A DNA stretch of 64,000 nucleotides, taken from NCBI RefSeq assembly GCF_051020765.1, contig NC_134934.1:13964001-14028000 (forward strand), read 5' to 3'. Position 1 is the first letter of the stretch. The number at the start of each line of letters is the position of its first letter. The DNA is from Lasioglossum baleicum (Eukaryota; Arthropoda; Insecta; Hymenoptera; Halictidae). The notes under the pieces are model-generated. The model searched no databases. It was not told where the DNA came from and saw nothing but the letters and a program-made list of their open reading frames with translations. This document shows positions 25,611 to 39,300 of the stretch, one piece after another. The position numbers and the translations under genes were made by a program.

Positions 25611-25830
25611 CCTTTGAAAATCGAATTTTTCTTCCGGCATGAAATATTTCCATTTTATATGATTTTCTTAATTTTATCGATATAAAACTGATATAATACC
25701 TCGTAAAATGCTGTGTCAGTAGTTTATTAAAATATTAAATACTAATTTATTGAATCCAAATTTAATAATGCAACAAATATTTTGAATAATGGTAGAAGAA
25801 TGCCTCCGAGTCATCACTCGTGTCTGGACT
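25611..25830. mobile_element. Family B MITE, strongly diverged
   Basis: ACCCTTTGAAAATCG at one end, GAAATATTTCC and GATATAAAACTGATATAATA within, and TCATCACTCGTGT at the other end follow the family order. Confidence 0.5.
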
Positions 25831-28800
25831 CATTTTAATCAGGAGAATGTGACAATTATGTTGGCGAAGCTTCCGTAAAAAGTAATTGTTGAGAAAGAAA
25901 TTAATTGAATTAGCACCGTCGCGCACCGATGTTGTATCTAATTCCGCACGGTGTACTTCTGATCGATCGAGCGTCTGGTGCGTGAAACGATCAACAACCA
26001 GTTTTCGGGTTAGAACAGGAGGAGCGAGGTGCTCGTACGGTTAATTCACAATTAGCTAAGCTCGCTAATTGCCGGGTACGGCAAAACTGTGGAGGGTTGT
26101 CGGCGCGGGATCGAATTTTAAACGAGTTTCGCGTGTCGCCGAGCGGGCGCGCGAAACCGTGCGAAAAACAAACTGGCCGGATGGGATCGTTTCGTAATCC
26201 TCGTGTCGTGTAATGGGCGCCGATCGTCTGGAAGCTCTGCGATCGAAAGCGAGAGAAAGTGGCCGGCAAACTCGCCATTCAGTTCCCAGCGATATCGGCC
26301 CCGAGAAAAGCGCCTTGACTCTTTTGCCTATCGACCTCGGAGAACTTCGTTTGTCCGGGAACGGCGAATTCGAACTTCTGTGAGTAGTGGCGGCCTTTCG
26401 TCGTCGCAAGGATACACACAGTAGACTCTGTTACAGAGAAAAGGAAAGTTGTTTGTCGATTTAACCCTCCAGTGGCTGCAGATCGAGCGCCGCGCCGATC
26501 CTTTTATGTTTCCCGAAGTCGTATACTAGATCGTTCGGATGAGCTCTTCCTCTGGTTTTAGCGTTCCATGGTCCGCTGTTCCTCGCTTTCTCCGACTAAT
26601 GGTTTAAAAAAATGGTTTAATTGCTTGGATATGCTAATGGGGATCGTTCGGGTTTCTCAAATCATCGAGCTTCTTGCTTTCCACGATCGAAGTGCCGCGG
26701 GAGGAGCGTTGTTTATGCAAAAATGTCGATGGAAAGTGCTGATGCACGTTTCGTTCGGCCGGGGCTCGAGGTGCTAGAAACAAGGAGCAAGTGGAAACGG
26801 TGGTTCGTGCACAGACGAGATGACAGAGTAGATACTCCTATTATTTTAGTTAGATTATTACTTACGCTAGAACAGCAGAAAGATCAAAAAGGTGTAAGAA
26901 TTTCCGTGAGGTTATGAAATAAAGTAATGCCAAGAATTCGTAGTGCGTGAATATAAAAGATAAACGGGATAAATTCTAAGTTCCTAATTTAACATTAATA
27001 AAAAGGGGTGGAACTAGAAAAGGGTGGGGCTGTAAGTGGGAAAGGGCGTGTCAGCCTGTAAGTGTGCGCACACCTAGAGAAGGGAGTGTTTATGATAAGA
27101 AAGTGAAAAGTACTTAACTACAAATGGGAGGATCCGTAAGGGGAAAGGGGCGTGTCCACGACTGAAGAGGGGATGATACGCCTTAGAAAGGGGAGGATCT
27201 ATGAGAGGGAGGAGGAGTTAAAGGGTAGAAAACAAGTAGAAGGAAAAAAAGAGAGTACAAAAAGCACAGAACGATCAGAGACAGAAGGTTGCGAAGAGAA
27301 AGGCATCGATCGCGTATCCTTGTCCCCAACATCGGAAGACAATAGCTTTCAATCTTTCGAATAGGCTGAACGGTTTTCGTCAGAGTCGCGTGACTTACTC
27401 ACTCGGAAAACGATTAAGAAATGCGAGCGATCGAGCGAGCGATCAGCTGAGAATACCGAAGCAGAGTCTCGTGGATCGCGCGATTCGCCAGGCTTACGTG
27501 AACCCGAGCGATTAAGGACGACAATTGCAATTGCGATCGCGGATCGCGAACGTATCAAGCGGGAATGTAATCGACGAGTGCGCCGTCGTGATGAATCAGT
27601 GCCGGATCTCACGTGCCGAGTGAATCGAGCCGAGTGAATCGAGCATAATGCGTGCCGGACCGTGGATCACTCACTTTGCTTTTCAAGCCTCCGAACAAAC
27701 AGAGAAGTCCCTAACTGTTGATCTAATCACTTCCATTATCGCGCAATTAATCAAACATCAAAAACTGCTATCAGTTTCTCAGAACTGATTTACATTCATT
27801 TAATTAAAGCGAATTTTTATGCCACGAGGCAGAATCGTTGAATGAACATTACTCTTTTAATAAAGCATTTCAAAGGCAATGTATAAGCTTTGAACACAGA
27901 AGAATGTTCTAATTAAGCTTATTAAAGCACCGTGACAAAGAGAAACAATTTCGTCTTTGAAATATTACAGGACACATGCCCGACATTAATTTTTATCGTT
28001 CCCGAGGAAAACGAACGTTCAGAAGGCAATATGAATCCAGTAAAAATTGATGCGAACGAAATTGGTTTTTTAGCAAATCGCGGAAAGCTTTCCATTATCA
28101 CGAAGTCGTTAGAGCTTCCGTTTCAATTTGCCCTCGGCAAGCATTAATCCCTAGATCCAACGATCCGCGGATGTTTCTAGCCGATCATCTGCCTCCGATC
28201 GAGAGGCAAAAGAGAGAGAAAGAAACACGCGGTAATCGATGAGAATGGAACCGAACGCGGGCCATAGATCGGCAACGCTTAATTAAACAATTAATCGAAC
28301 CGAGATATCATCCGCAGATCGGTTTATGCCTCAAGGTATCTCTCCCACTTCGCTCGGAATTATCGGAATACAGTAATATGTATCCGCGATACGGATAAAC
28401 GCCGTCGAAACCGAAGTTTAATTACCGATTTTCGATGTGGCATTCACGGTGATCAGTCCCTTTCGCGAATCGTTTGTCATTTTGTCGAGATGTTTCGGAT
28501 ATTCGCGCACTATCTGCGTGCTCGCAATTATCGAGAGAGAACGGGAATCGTGTCTCTTTTAGGAAAGATGTAGCAATGGCTGCGCGAGAAATCTGCTCAA
28601 ATTGAACACAAATTGAATATTTGTTTCAATCACTGGAAAAGTATACGTCATGTTTATGAATTGTTTATAAATGTATATTATATAATATACATATTTTATA
28701 TTAGATTATGGTAATGCAGAAGGTGTTCAATTCGGCACTTTCGATGTCTGAACAAACGATTCGTTGTAAACAGACCGCAGAATTGATTTCACACATTCGA

Positions 28801-30329
28801 AATGTTCGTATAAATAGCTTTCATTAATTCGTAATTGGTAAAGCATGTTGGACTCGACAACAATTTTCATTGGACCGCTTTTTTCACCTTCGCACATACT
28901 ATACATGCATAAACATCCGCATGCTATTTATAGCTCAATCCAATAAATCGATTAGAAAGGAAATCTGATGCAAAGGCTGCGGCAGGTGTCTAAATCCAGT
29001 GTCTCGATCTTATTAACAAGTTGACTGTTGCATCGATTTCGCGTGGGTGACACGATTCGTCTTCGATAATTAATGTTTGCTGTGACTGGGCTGTGGATTC
29101 TAGTCTAAAACGTTTCAAATGCACGAAGATCCGCAGTCTAGTGATAATGAACTCGCAAAGAGAGCTGTATGATTTACTGGCATAATTATGTCGCATTAAT
29201 TCGAACATCTCTCGTTCGAATATAATAAAAATTCTCGGGATAATCGAAGATCAGCGGGTCCGAGCTATTGTTTTTGACAGTGATAATCAACCGATCGATA
29301 GCTAGAAGGAGAACGTGAGATTCTAGGCGGAGAAACGAACGCGAACGGTTGAAAGCGGTACGCTCCTGGAATACCTCACGGAATTTATCGTCCCAGCTGT
29401 GGGAGCCGGCCTATTTTCGAGGACGAATCAATTTTTCCACGGTATTCGGAGGCGCAGTAATACCCGCGGATCTCGCCGCTTCCCTCTGACATATTTTCCA
29501 TTGTCAGGCATCTCCTTACTGGAATTGGATCGTGTCGTTGTAGCCGTTCCGCGGCGAAAGGATCGCCGAGGACAAGTGCATCGTCTTTTTATTGCTGGAT
29601 GAACCTCTCTCTACTGATCATCCGTTGCGCCTCGGAAACCTCGATTATAGTGTTCCATCGTTACACCGTGCACCCTAAATCCGATCTGTAATCCCCGGTA
29701 AATCGTAGATTACAAAATTCTATTCCCATCATTTCTCGACGAGTCCTGTAACTGCAGGAAAATGAATTTTCTATTGAAACAAAAAGTCTGAAAACGGTGG
29801 TTCTACTGTTGAATAGCAGAAGGTGTATGAAATTAACTTGTCTATCTTTAGATAAATTGCAAGATTTCGAACGCGTCACCTGTGACGTAGAACGTACGTG
29901 TTAAGAACTTGCTTTTTAGCATTTCGCAAAGAAAAATGTCAACGACGGCGAACGTAATCTACGGAATGGGAGGATATCTTCTGCAATTTTTTCGTGCATC
30001 GTTTCGTTTCGAAGTTCTCGGAGGCAATTACGCGAGCAGACACTGATAGCGGTGCCTGCGATAATCGGTACAACCTCCGGAGCGTTTATTAGCGTTTAGC
30101 CTAATGAGAGAGCGATCGGCGCAGGCCGCGGAACACACCCAGAATGATATCCGCGATTGCGTAAAACAGTCGCGAGGAGTGTAATTAAATATTTACAACG
30201 CGGCGCGCGTTAGCTGCCAGTGGCGGTCGCGGGAAAAGTATTAATAAGCTTGTTGGCGCGCGACACACGTAATTGCCGCGCTATCGTCCCGCACGTCTAC
30301 TGACCTTTTCCTTCTTTTTCTGTTCACAG
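25831..30329. other. No gene seen upstream of the first kinase exon
   Basis: 27000-27170 is purine-rich with scattered GGGGCGTGTC boxes. 27415-27660 is CpG-rich with short GAGCGATC and CGAGTGAATCGAGC tandems. A right-end fragment of family A (GATCCGCAGTCTA) lies at 29128-29140. The acceptor of the first kinase exon, TTTTTCTGTTCACAG, ends at 30329. Confidence 0.45.
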
Positions 30330-33300
30330 GGAAGAACCTCTACAATAACGAGCATGTAGCAATTAAAATGGTAAGTCGAGCAGCATTTATCACAAAACGT
30401 TCTTTCGATCGGTACTCGGTATTCGATTAAAATCAACCCTGCTCTCGCTTCGAGCGTGTTTTATTCTTTTATTATTCGTCGCTTTCCGTTTTTCATTTAT
30501 TCGACGATTCTTGTTCCACAATTCTACAATCATTTTTATAATTACTGCCTCGATATCACAGCAATATTCTTCCGTACCGTTCTTGTCGTCTGTCCGCGTT
30601 TATTTTGATTTTCTGTGTCTGATTTAATTGAAGGAGCAATTCCGGTCAGCTTTTAATCTAATAGTATTTTTCAATTTAATGTTTTATTCTTTCATTCTCT
30701 TGTTTCACAATTCTACAATGATTTTTAAAATTACTTCACTCTTGCAGCCTGTTTTAATTGAAGGAACAATTTGGGTTAGCTTTCCATGGAATAATATTTG
30801 TTAATCTGTGGCAGACAGATGACAGCAAGGTTTTAATTTACGACTTCGATTCCAACGCGTTTCTGCAGGACAGATGTGCAAACGACTCCCATTCTTGACT
30901 TTTTCAAAGACGCGAGTAATCAGCAAGGCAGTTGCAACTTTTCTCGCTGAAGCTCGTTTTCCGGAGACATTTTCTTTCCGTCTAGATTCATAATAAAGAA
31001 TGTTCAGAAATATAGACTTCCGCGAGAACACGGAACATCCACTGAGATATTCCTCCGAAGCGTGCAGGGTTAAATTAAAATTAATGAGAGATGGAGTTTA
31101 ATTATTCGACTCCCCAGAGTCAGTTTGACCCGGAACGAAATATTCATGTTTGATCGTTCTGCTTTGCGTCGAAAAAGTGAACGAACAAATCCTTTGCGAG
31201 TTGATTTTATTTATTCAAGAATTCTAAGCGCGGAGCAATAGATTTCCATCTTTAATTGGAGTCTTTCTTCTGGTTTTGCAGGAACCAATGAGGTCGAAGG
31301 CGCCACAGCTGCACTTAGAATATAGGTTTTACAAATTATTAGGTTCACACGGTGAGTACATTCGTTATAATCCTGAACACTGAAAATCAAACCTTCCGGA
31401 AACGTTACAGATGAATTTTTCCTGGAACACCACAAATTAATTAGCAATTCATAGATTCGATACAGAAATTTGAAGTACACAGATTTCATAACTTAACGCT
31501 GAAGCGAAGTATCTTTTCAATGCACTTTCCTTTGTAACGATTCCAGTCCATTTCGAAACTATCGTTCGCTTCCGCTTTCGGTGCGCAAACAAATAAATCA
31601 TTCGCGAGTTCTGCATCGACTCAGCGTTTTGACTCGTTTATTATTTCGTGAATTGCTCTCAGAGGGTATTCCGGAAGTATATTACTTCGGCCCATGCGGG
31701 AAGTTCAACGCCTTGGTGATGGAGCTGCTTGGCCCGAGTTTGGAGGACCTGTTCGACCTCTGCGGGAGGAGGTTTACCCTGAAGACCGTTCTGAACATCG
31801 CCACACAACTTGTGAGTACAATTGATCCTTCCTCTGCGCTGCTTGGGTCTGCCTCGACCCAGATTTACCAAAAACTTCGCCGAGATCCAGACTTTGGAGA
31901 AATCTTTCGAGAAATCGGTTCCGAAAAATTGCTAAGAGATTTATGGACTCGTTCGAAATCTATGTAAACGAAGATCTACGATATTGTCCGTGCGAAGAGT
32001 TTAAAGCGTCAGTTTAACCGTGGACAGCGTTTCCGGTGACCAAGGGAACCGTGTCGACTGCACTCAGACACAAGCGTCAATCGCTTTGACCACAAAGGAA
32101 GCGTTCGACACCGAAACGATCGTCGGAATTGATAGTTAACCAATTAATCCGCGAAACTCGAGAGGATTTCTCTGGCTTCTAAATTCGAATTTAAACGCGC
32201 GCTAATCTCCTCAGCGCTCTTCAACAAACCGAATACGGCTGCGTTTTGCAAAACGACAAATACAGTGCATAATGAACAATGCTTGTGATTCCACGCTCGT
32301 CGATTGCATTCGTCGTCTAAATTCGTTCAGCGGTCCGAATCCCGCGTTTCATTCGCTGTACAATCATAATTCCACTCGTAACATTTTCATGGATCACGTT
32401 CAATGAAGATGGATGCTCTCTTTTCAAAACTCTCGAAATATTTATTCGATTTAATTTCCATTATTCAAAACACTTTTTATACTACACTGAGAAAAAAAAG
32501 TAGTTACTTTAATAATGATAACACGCGTGTTATTGTAATTTTTTTACTTCGATGAATATCAATGTATTCTTTTCAATAGTATGAAATTTAGAAGCAAATC
32601 GTGATGTATTTGAATTGTCTATCATGAAATGATTGAAAATATTATTCGATTCAATACCGTACATTATTATTCGTAATATTTCTCTTTTTCTTTCAATCAG
32701 ATATGTTGTTAAAAAAATTTGAGAAATGTATTGATTTATACTGGATTTGGTTTGAGGCCATATCTTATTTTTTTTGAAAACATTGATGTCAAGCTATTCG
32801 CTTATATGATTGGCGGAAATGAGTTTTGCTATTGAAATTCAATAGTATTAAATATTAAAATAAGTTCATATGATATTGGCACTATTCAATAGTACATCTT
32901 ATTGAATCAACATATATTTTTTTTTTTGTTTCGACAGGATTTTTTTCTCAGTGTACTAAATTCGCCTGTATTCCAATTAGTAGACAGCGGATGTTTATGC
33001 AGAATAAAAATTTTCTATGCGAATTGTAAGAAACTCGAGTGAAATAGAAGTTTGTATTCTTTCTTAATATGTTCAATAGGTTGAAAATAATATAACTGTT
33101 TTCAATTAAACCTACTCATTTTTGCCGTAAACGCATCAAATCCGCTGTCTACTAATAAGCTCTTCGAAATTCAAGTGTTACATGAGAAAACAGGTTCAAT
33201 TACATCTGAAAATGTTCTAGATTGAAAGAAATTGATGTTGGAATGAAAATAGTTTCGAGTGCAAAGGGTTAACGTAGTTTAGATTAGTCTAGATCGTAGA

Positions 33301-36300
33301 TTGAAGGAGACTTAATGATTGATCGATCGAACCTGTCTGCGCAGCTCCATAGGATAGAGTACGTTCACAGTCGACACCTGATCTACCGGGACATCAAGCC
33401 GGAGAACTTCCTGATCGGACGGTCCACAACCAAACGGGAGAAGATCGTCCACATCATCGACTTCGGACTGGCCAAAGAGTACATAGACCTGGAGACGAAC
33501 AAGCACATACCCTATCGGGAACACAAAAGCCTGACGGGGACGGCGCGTTACATGAGCATCAACACGCACCTTGGGAAAGGTAACCACGAGACTCTGTACA
33601 ACACCTTGATCAGAATCAAGATGATACTTACCCTGGATAACTAGTCGATCATGCGTGCAAACGACGACGTCAATTAGAAGACGAGAATATAATCGGGGAT
33701 CGAAAGCATGTGTTCAAAACTGATGTTCGAACTTGTTCCATTTTTCTTCGACTTGAACAGAATCTATGCAGAAGTTCTATAGCTGCTTCTATCCTCGAGT
33801 AAGAGACTGCGGATCTTTATGCATTTATGAAGAGATTGATTGGGTGATGTTGTTTCTACTGTAACAAAGTCATTAAGGGATGAAATCAATTTTTATTTTA
33901 CTCCTGTTGCTCACAATCAATGCAGAACATTTTTATTTTGCGTAAAGATCCGCAGTCTACCCGAACACAATCGAGCTCTCGTTTTGGATCGAGCCGGTGT
34001 TAGACGAGCCGCGGAAATTCTCTAGATCAGTGATCTACGGCGTCGGAGAAAGTTGCTAGCGAGAGAGCAAGCAGCACGCTAAATCCGTCGAGTCCGCAAT
34101 TCACCGATCGGCTATAGTCTTTTCCTCTACTGGTAATTCAATCGCGAGCGAATTATTGCGCCAACAGAACAAAAACGAGAAACACCGTGGGGGTCTATTA
34201 GACGGGTGTCTTAACGCCGCTCGATCAAGGGCGGAAAAATTCCACGCGTGACTGCACATGCGAAAATGCAGTCCACGTGCTCGATCGGGCCTCGTTCCCA
34301 CGTGTCGCGCGGAATATTTAACGATTTTTCCTTTTTTTAATTTATTTATTTATACAGGACGCATCAACATCTAGGTGATTGGCGACCACAACCACAAGAT
34401 TATACCTAAACATAGTAATAAGTAGGGTAAACGGATATTTAGTGACGACTTGGAAGTTTTTTATTAATTTGTAGGCATTCTGTTATTTATTTCGCATTAT
34501 TTCTGATAAACGATCGATTATCAACCTGTCCTCTGTATCGCTAAATTTTTCTGGACGATTTTGTTCAAAAGCAGCAGAAATATTAACTATTAAATTATTT
34601 AATTCGAAGTTTTTGACACAAGAAATTCCTGATAACAAATTTATTAATTTTGTTTTTATGCCGTAGCACAATAAAATCATTATTTTATTATCCTCTGGTG
34701 TGTCGTAGCTTCTTAGCATTTTCTAGAATCAGAAACGAAAAATCTGCGTTGTCTTCTTATTAATACTGAGGCATTCACTTAAATTGTTTTAACGATTTTA
34801 AATAGGAACCTTTTGGTTTAACACTCTGCTTATCCTTAACTTCGATTATCCAGTCCTCTAATGTCTTTACTCGGTAAACAGCAAAAAGCATCGCCATTGG
34901 AAGTGTCTATGCTATCTGCTACTCATCGAAACAATTAGAGCGTCGCTTTAATGTATACGTGTTCCTGCAAGACAACAATGTAATTGAATCAGTCCCGTTC
35001 CGACACAGAAATCTTTTCATCGACTGTCTATCTGATTACAGGATTTAATTGGCTGATTTAATGACCGTTTGTCCGGATCTATTCACTCGAGTAATTACAC
35101 GGAATGACTAGAGATTCGTCAGACTAGCGGAACCTAATGACAACAGAACACGTTCGATCGATATCGAGTTTCCGGAAAAAAACGATGTACTGTCATTGGC
35201 AAAAGAAAAATGTTTAACAGTTTCACTGCCAATCTTTAGTTTCTCGCTAATGTTAACAAGGAGGAAATAATATAGTATTTTAAACATCTTGATTGTTGTA
35301 TATATTCGATGTGCTCGTTTTTCTTCCAAGCGCGTGAAGTCTTCAGTTTAATTATCGCAGCGTTAGTGTGCTCTTTACCTGAAAGTGCTTGGATACTGGT
35401 GAACACAGTGGTATAAGTTCTGCAGGGTCGCCCACGCGAGAACGCCAAAGCATGAAACCTAGAAAGAGAGAAAGAGAGAAAGAAAGGGAGCGAAAGAGAG
35501 AACACGAGAGAGAAAGAGACACGACTGTAGTACTGACTGCGAATTCTTCTTTTTCCGGTAATCAGAGCAGAGCAGAAGAGACGACCTGGAAGCGTTGGGG
35601 CACATGTTCATGTACTTCCTGCGGGGCAGCCTGCCCTGGCAGGGTCTAAAGGCGGACACGCTGAAGGAGCGGTATCAGAAGATCGGCGAGACGAAGCGGA
35701 ACACGCCGATCGAGGTCCTCTGCGACGGGCATCCCGAGGAAATGGCGAAATACCTGCGATACGTCCGCAGACTTGACTTCTTCGAGACGCCCGACTACGA
35801 GTACCTGAGGAACCTGTTCCAGGACCTCTACGAGAAACGGGGTTTCGTCAACGACGGCGAGTTCGACTGGACCGGCAAGACGATGGTGCGTGACCCGTTT
35901 GTCAAGTGAACCAGAACGTCCCTCCCCAAGAACCAACACACCCCCACTCAATAGTCTCGCTATCTTACCACTTTTTGATTCCAAACCGAACCCCTTAAAT
36001 AAACCACCCCCTCTTCAAAAAGCATGCAAGAACCGAAGAAAGAATTGTCGTGATGCTGCTCGTATCAGGGAACGAATCGCAAGAGTCGATATCTAAAGAA
36101 TTGATCTGTCTGAACTAAGATTGTTTTCTAAGGAGAAAAGATTAACAACGATATTACCATTCTCTTTCTGCGTCGAACTGATCTGCTTGGAGGACTGTGC
36201 TGATCCTGGGAAGCAGACTCATTGGAAATTGTTAGGCGATTCATTTTTGAAGTAGCAGATGATGGGGACATAACTCGTTTCAGACCGACACGATTTCAAT

Positions 36301-39300
36301 CTTAAGAGATACGGAGTAGTCTAACGCGAAGCTATTCCTTCGAGACGGTCTTAATAGCTTTTCGTACCGTTTGAGTATTTTCGTAACGGCGGCTGCTTCG
36401 AATATTGAAGATGTTAATGCCGGTTGATGGAGTCTATTTTGAATCTTTGTACGAATGCCTTTTAATGAAAACCTGCAGGAGAGAGTTGCTAGTTACCGGG
36501 TTTATAGCTTATTTAAATATTGAGAGGCGTTGCTACTGCCCAGGGAACTGTCTTGAACTTTTGCTGTGCTAAAAATGAGCTAGTTACAAGGTTCACAGCT
36601 TCTTCGAACACTAAATCTTTCTTCAAGTTAAAAACGCCTTCTAATGAAAATGTGGAAGAGATGAAAGCTAGTTACCATGTTTACCAGCTTCTTCGAATAC
36701 TGAAAGATATTAGTACAGTCGGAAAATCTTTACTTACTCTCAGCTTACTAAAAATACCTTCTAAACTGTGACAAGGAAAGAAATTGCAGATTGCTACTTG
36801 CCGAAGTAGAAATAGAAACAGAAGTTAAATGGAAATACGTTTCCCCTTTTAAAAATAATGTAACTATAACATTAAATTCTTCTAATGTCTTTATCATTTT
36901 CTATTTGATTACACTAATTATTTGTAAAAGCGAGTCGGGGCTCTAGAGGAACAGTTCGTCGTCCCCAGCATCAGCACGGTTTACCGAGTTAGTCCTCTTT
37001 GAATCTCTGTATGGTTTTCTACCGTTATCGACGAGAAAAAACAGAACAAAAAGCTCCGAGGTATCGTCTCTTCGGGGTAAGTAATGTCGCTCTGGGTGTT
37101 CCTCCAACGTTTCCCCTCTGCGTCTCGCCCCGGTAAAAACCGTATTTCACTGATTTTTAACGTTTGCATGCTGCCCCCAATATATCTCTAGCCATCCAAC
37201 TTCGATCAACTTAGACTGCTGCGGAACGCGCCTCCCTCTCACATTGGGAAAACGAAATCCGACAAGGTGGGTCACGTTTCAGCGAACCACTGCGTTGCTT
37301 TTCCATCGACAGTGATCGAATGCGACCGAAATTCGCGCCTAACTCCCTGCGAGTATGCGCAATCCTGCTTGCAAAACAGTAAACCGACGACCCCGGGAGC
37401 TTTCGGGCCTTTGTTTCGTCCAACATTGCAATCTCCGAGCTGTTTCGAAGAACATCCGACCCCACTTCCGTTTCCTCTTCTTTCTCGAATCGTCCCCTTG
37501 TCGTGGACCTCTGCGAAAATCTAGTCAATCATTATAATTAACGGTAGAATTGCACAGACTCGACGAAAATAAAACGCAGAGAAAATCAATGAAATAGTAC
37601 ACGTTCATTCTTAAGAGTTCTTTGCGTTATTCGGTAATGTTAAGGCTAATTATTTTAAGGACGTTTATTCTACATTTAAAGGCAACGTGTCCTCCTGTAA
37701 AATATGAATATAAATGTCATTGCAGAAGTATTCGAAATTCTCTGAAGATTATCTGTAACTGAGAACAGCCGAGTAACAACAAATATTGCTGGTCGCTGAA
37801 ACACGGACGTCCGTGTACAAAATAGAGATCGTGGTTTTGAACACGTGTATTTAACCTTCAGTTACTCGCACTCCACTTTCTACTCCAACATAAATATGTT
37901 TTTCTTCAATAAAATAACTACGTTAATGCAATATAAATATTTGCTAGTGTCGTCCACACCTTTGTTCGTGTTTGAAACGCTAGATTTAAAGTTTTCAGAT
38001 TGTACGTACTATATGCGAGTAATTAGAAGTTTAACACACGTGAAATAGGGATCTCTAGTAGAAAAATCATTTCCTGAACACGTCCATCCTTCCCATCCTC
38101 TTCAAGAAACGCTTGAATCACGCTTGGAGACTTCAGAGAACTTAGGTGCCTGATCATTCTCCAATTCGATGGACTTAATTGGATGGTTTCTTTTCGCAGA
38201 GAGATAGCATTAATCGTACGATACCGTGTAAGATTATGAAAATCCATGTCACGTTAAATCCTTTGCCCAATCGCCAACGAGACTATAGATTCTTAATACC
38301 CCATGCAGTTTCGAAGAGCAGCCTTCCCCGAACTATAAATCACTGTCGAACACGTAACATCGGCGACAGTATCGTTTCATTCGTTGGTTCCAAGTATGTT
38401 ATAACGACGTTGATCATGTATATATGTACGTGTAGAAAGAGAAAGCAGTAGCCGCCCCATCTGCGTACGATGATCGTCTCACTATAACGATTCTTTCCTC
38501 TTTTCTGATTTCCAGTCGACGCCTGTTGGATCATTGCAGACCGGACAGGAGATCATTGTGTCGCCGAATCGCGATCGGCATCCGTACAAGGTACGCGATC
38601 CTGAATTTTTCTTTCTCATTTTTCCACCTATACACTCGTTACGAAGTTTTGTTCTTTTTTCTCTTGAACAGAGCATGGATGTGTGAAGCTTTTTTATTTC
38701 ATTGAGTACTTACTGATCGAATAACTGCATGAACGTACACACGTAACCGGCAAAACACACAAATACGTTTGTTCACCGTTCTTTTTTTACATTTTCTTGT
38801 TTCAATTTTTTTTTTGTTTTGTTTTTTAGTATCGTTCTTGTGTAAAGCATATACAATTGTTCGTTCGAGATTTGAAGACTGATATAACCAATCCGGGTAC
38901 GGGAAAAGTGTTTTCGACGGTATCTTGAAAAGTCGATCGTTTCCGTTTCCGTTCGCGCGAGTAATACACAGAAACAGATACAATAAACGATTCTTGTTCC
39001 TTTGCGAATCACGGGAATCCCCGGTGTGTAGGAATGCGATGATTTTGAGGAGGATGTTGTCCTCATGTTGGATGAGGTTCACATCGAAATGCAGGGCAAC
39101 TATGTAAGCCACACTAATTTTCGTAAATCGCTGGCAAACGGTTCTTCGTGCACGATTCATCTTCTTGTTTGCGATTTACATCGAACCTCTGCCTTATTGT
39201 CGATAAAAAAAATCAGCACAGTGAGTCCTAGACTTACGCGGATTCTTAGAAGCGAATTGGAGAACCAATTCCGAACTGTGAAATTCGTTTTTCAATTGCT

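Larger units (their letters stand above)
1..30329. other. gish: Non-coding region upstream of the first visible gish exon, probably one long gish intron
   Basis: The exon at 30330 starts with the last two bases of a Gly codon in the middle of the kinase N-lobe, so an upstream coding exon must exist. I searched both strands by eye for the conserved glycine-loop segment (VGKKIGCGNFGELRL) and for recognisable exons of any other gene, and found none. The region alternates AT-rich tracts with CpG-rich islands (for example 10.3-12.6 kb, 19.3-19.9 kb, 27.4-27.7 kb), any of which could hold alternative first exons or enhancers. The repeats within it are listed separately. Confidence 0.6.

Noticed and set aside
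27000..27170. Purine-rich stretch with GGGGCGTGTC boxes as a third minisatellite array
   Set aside because: The boxes recur but without a 41-bp period or alignable units, so relationship to the other arrays is not supported.
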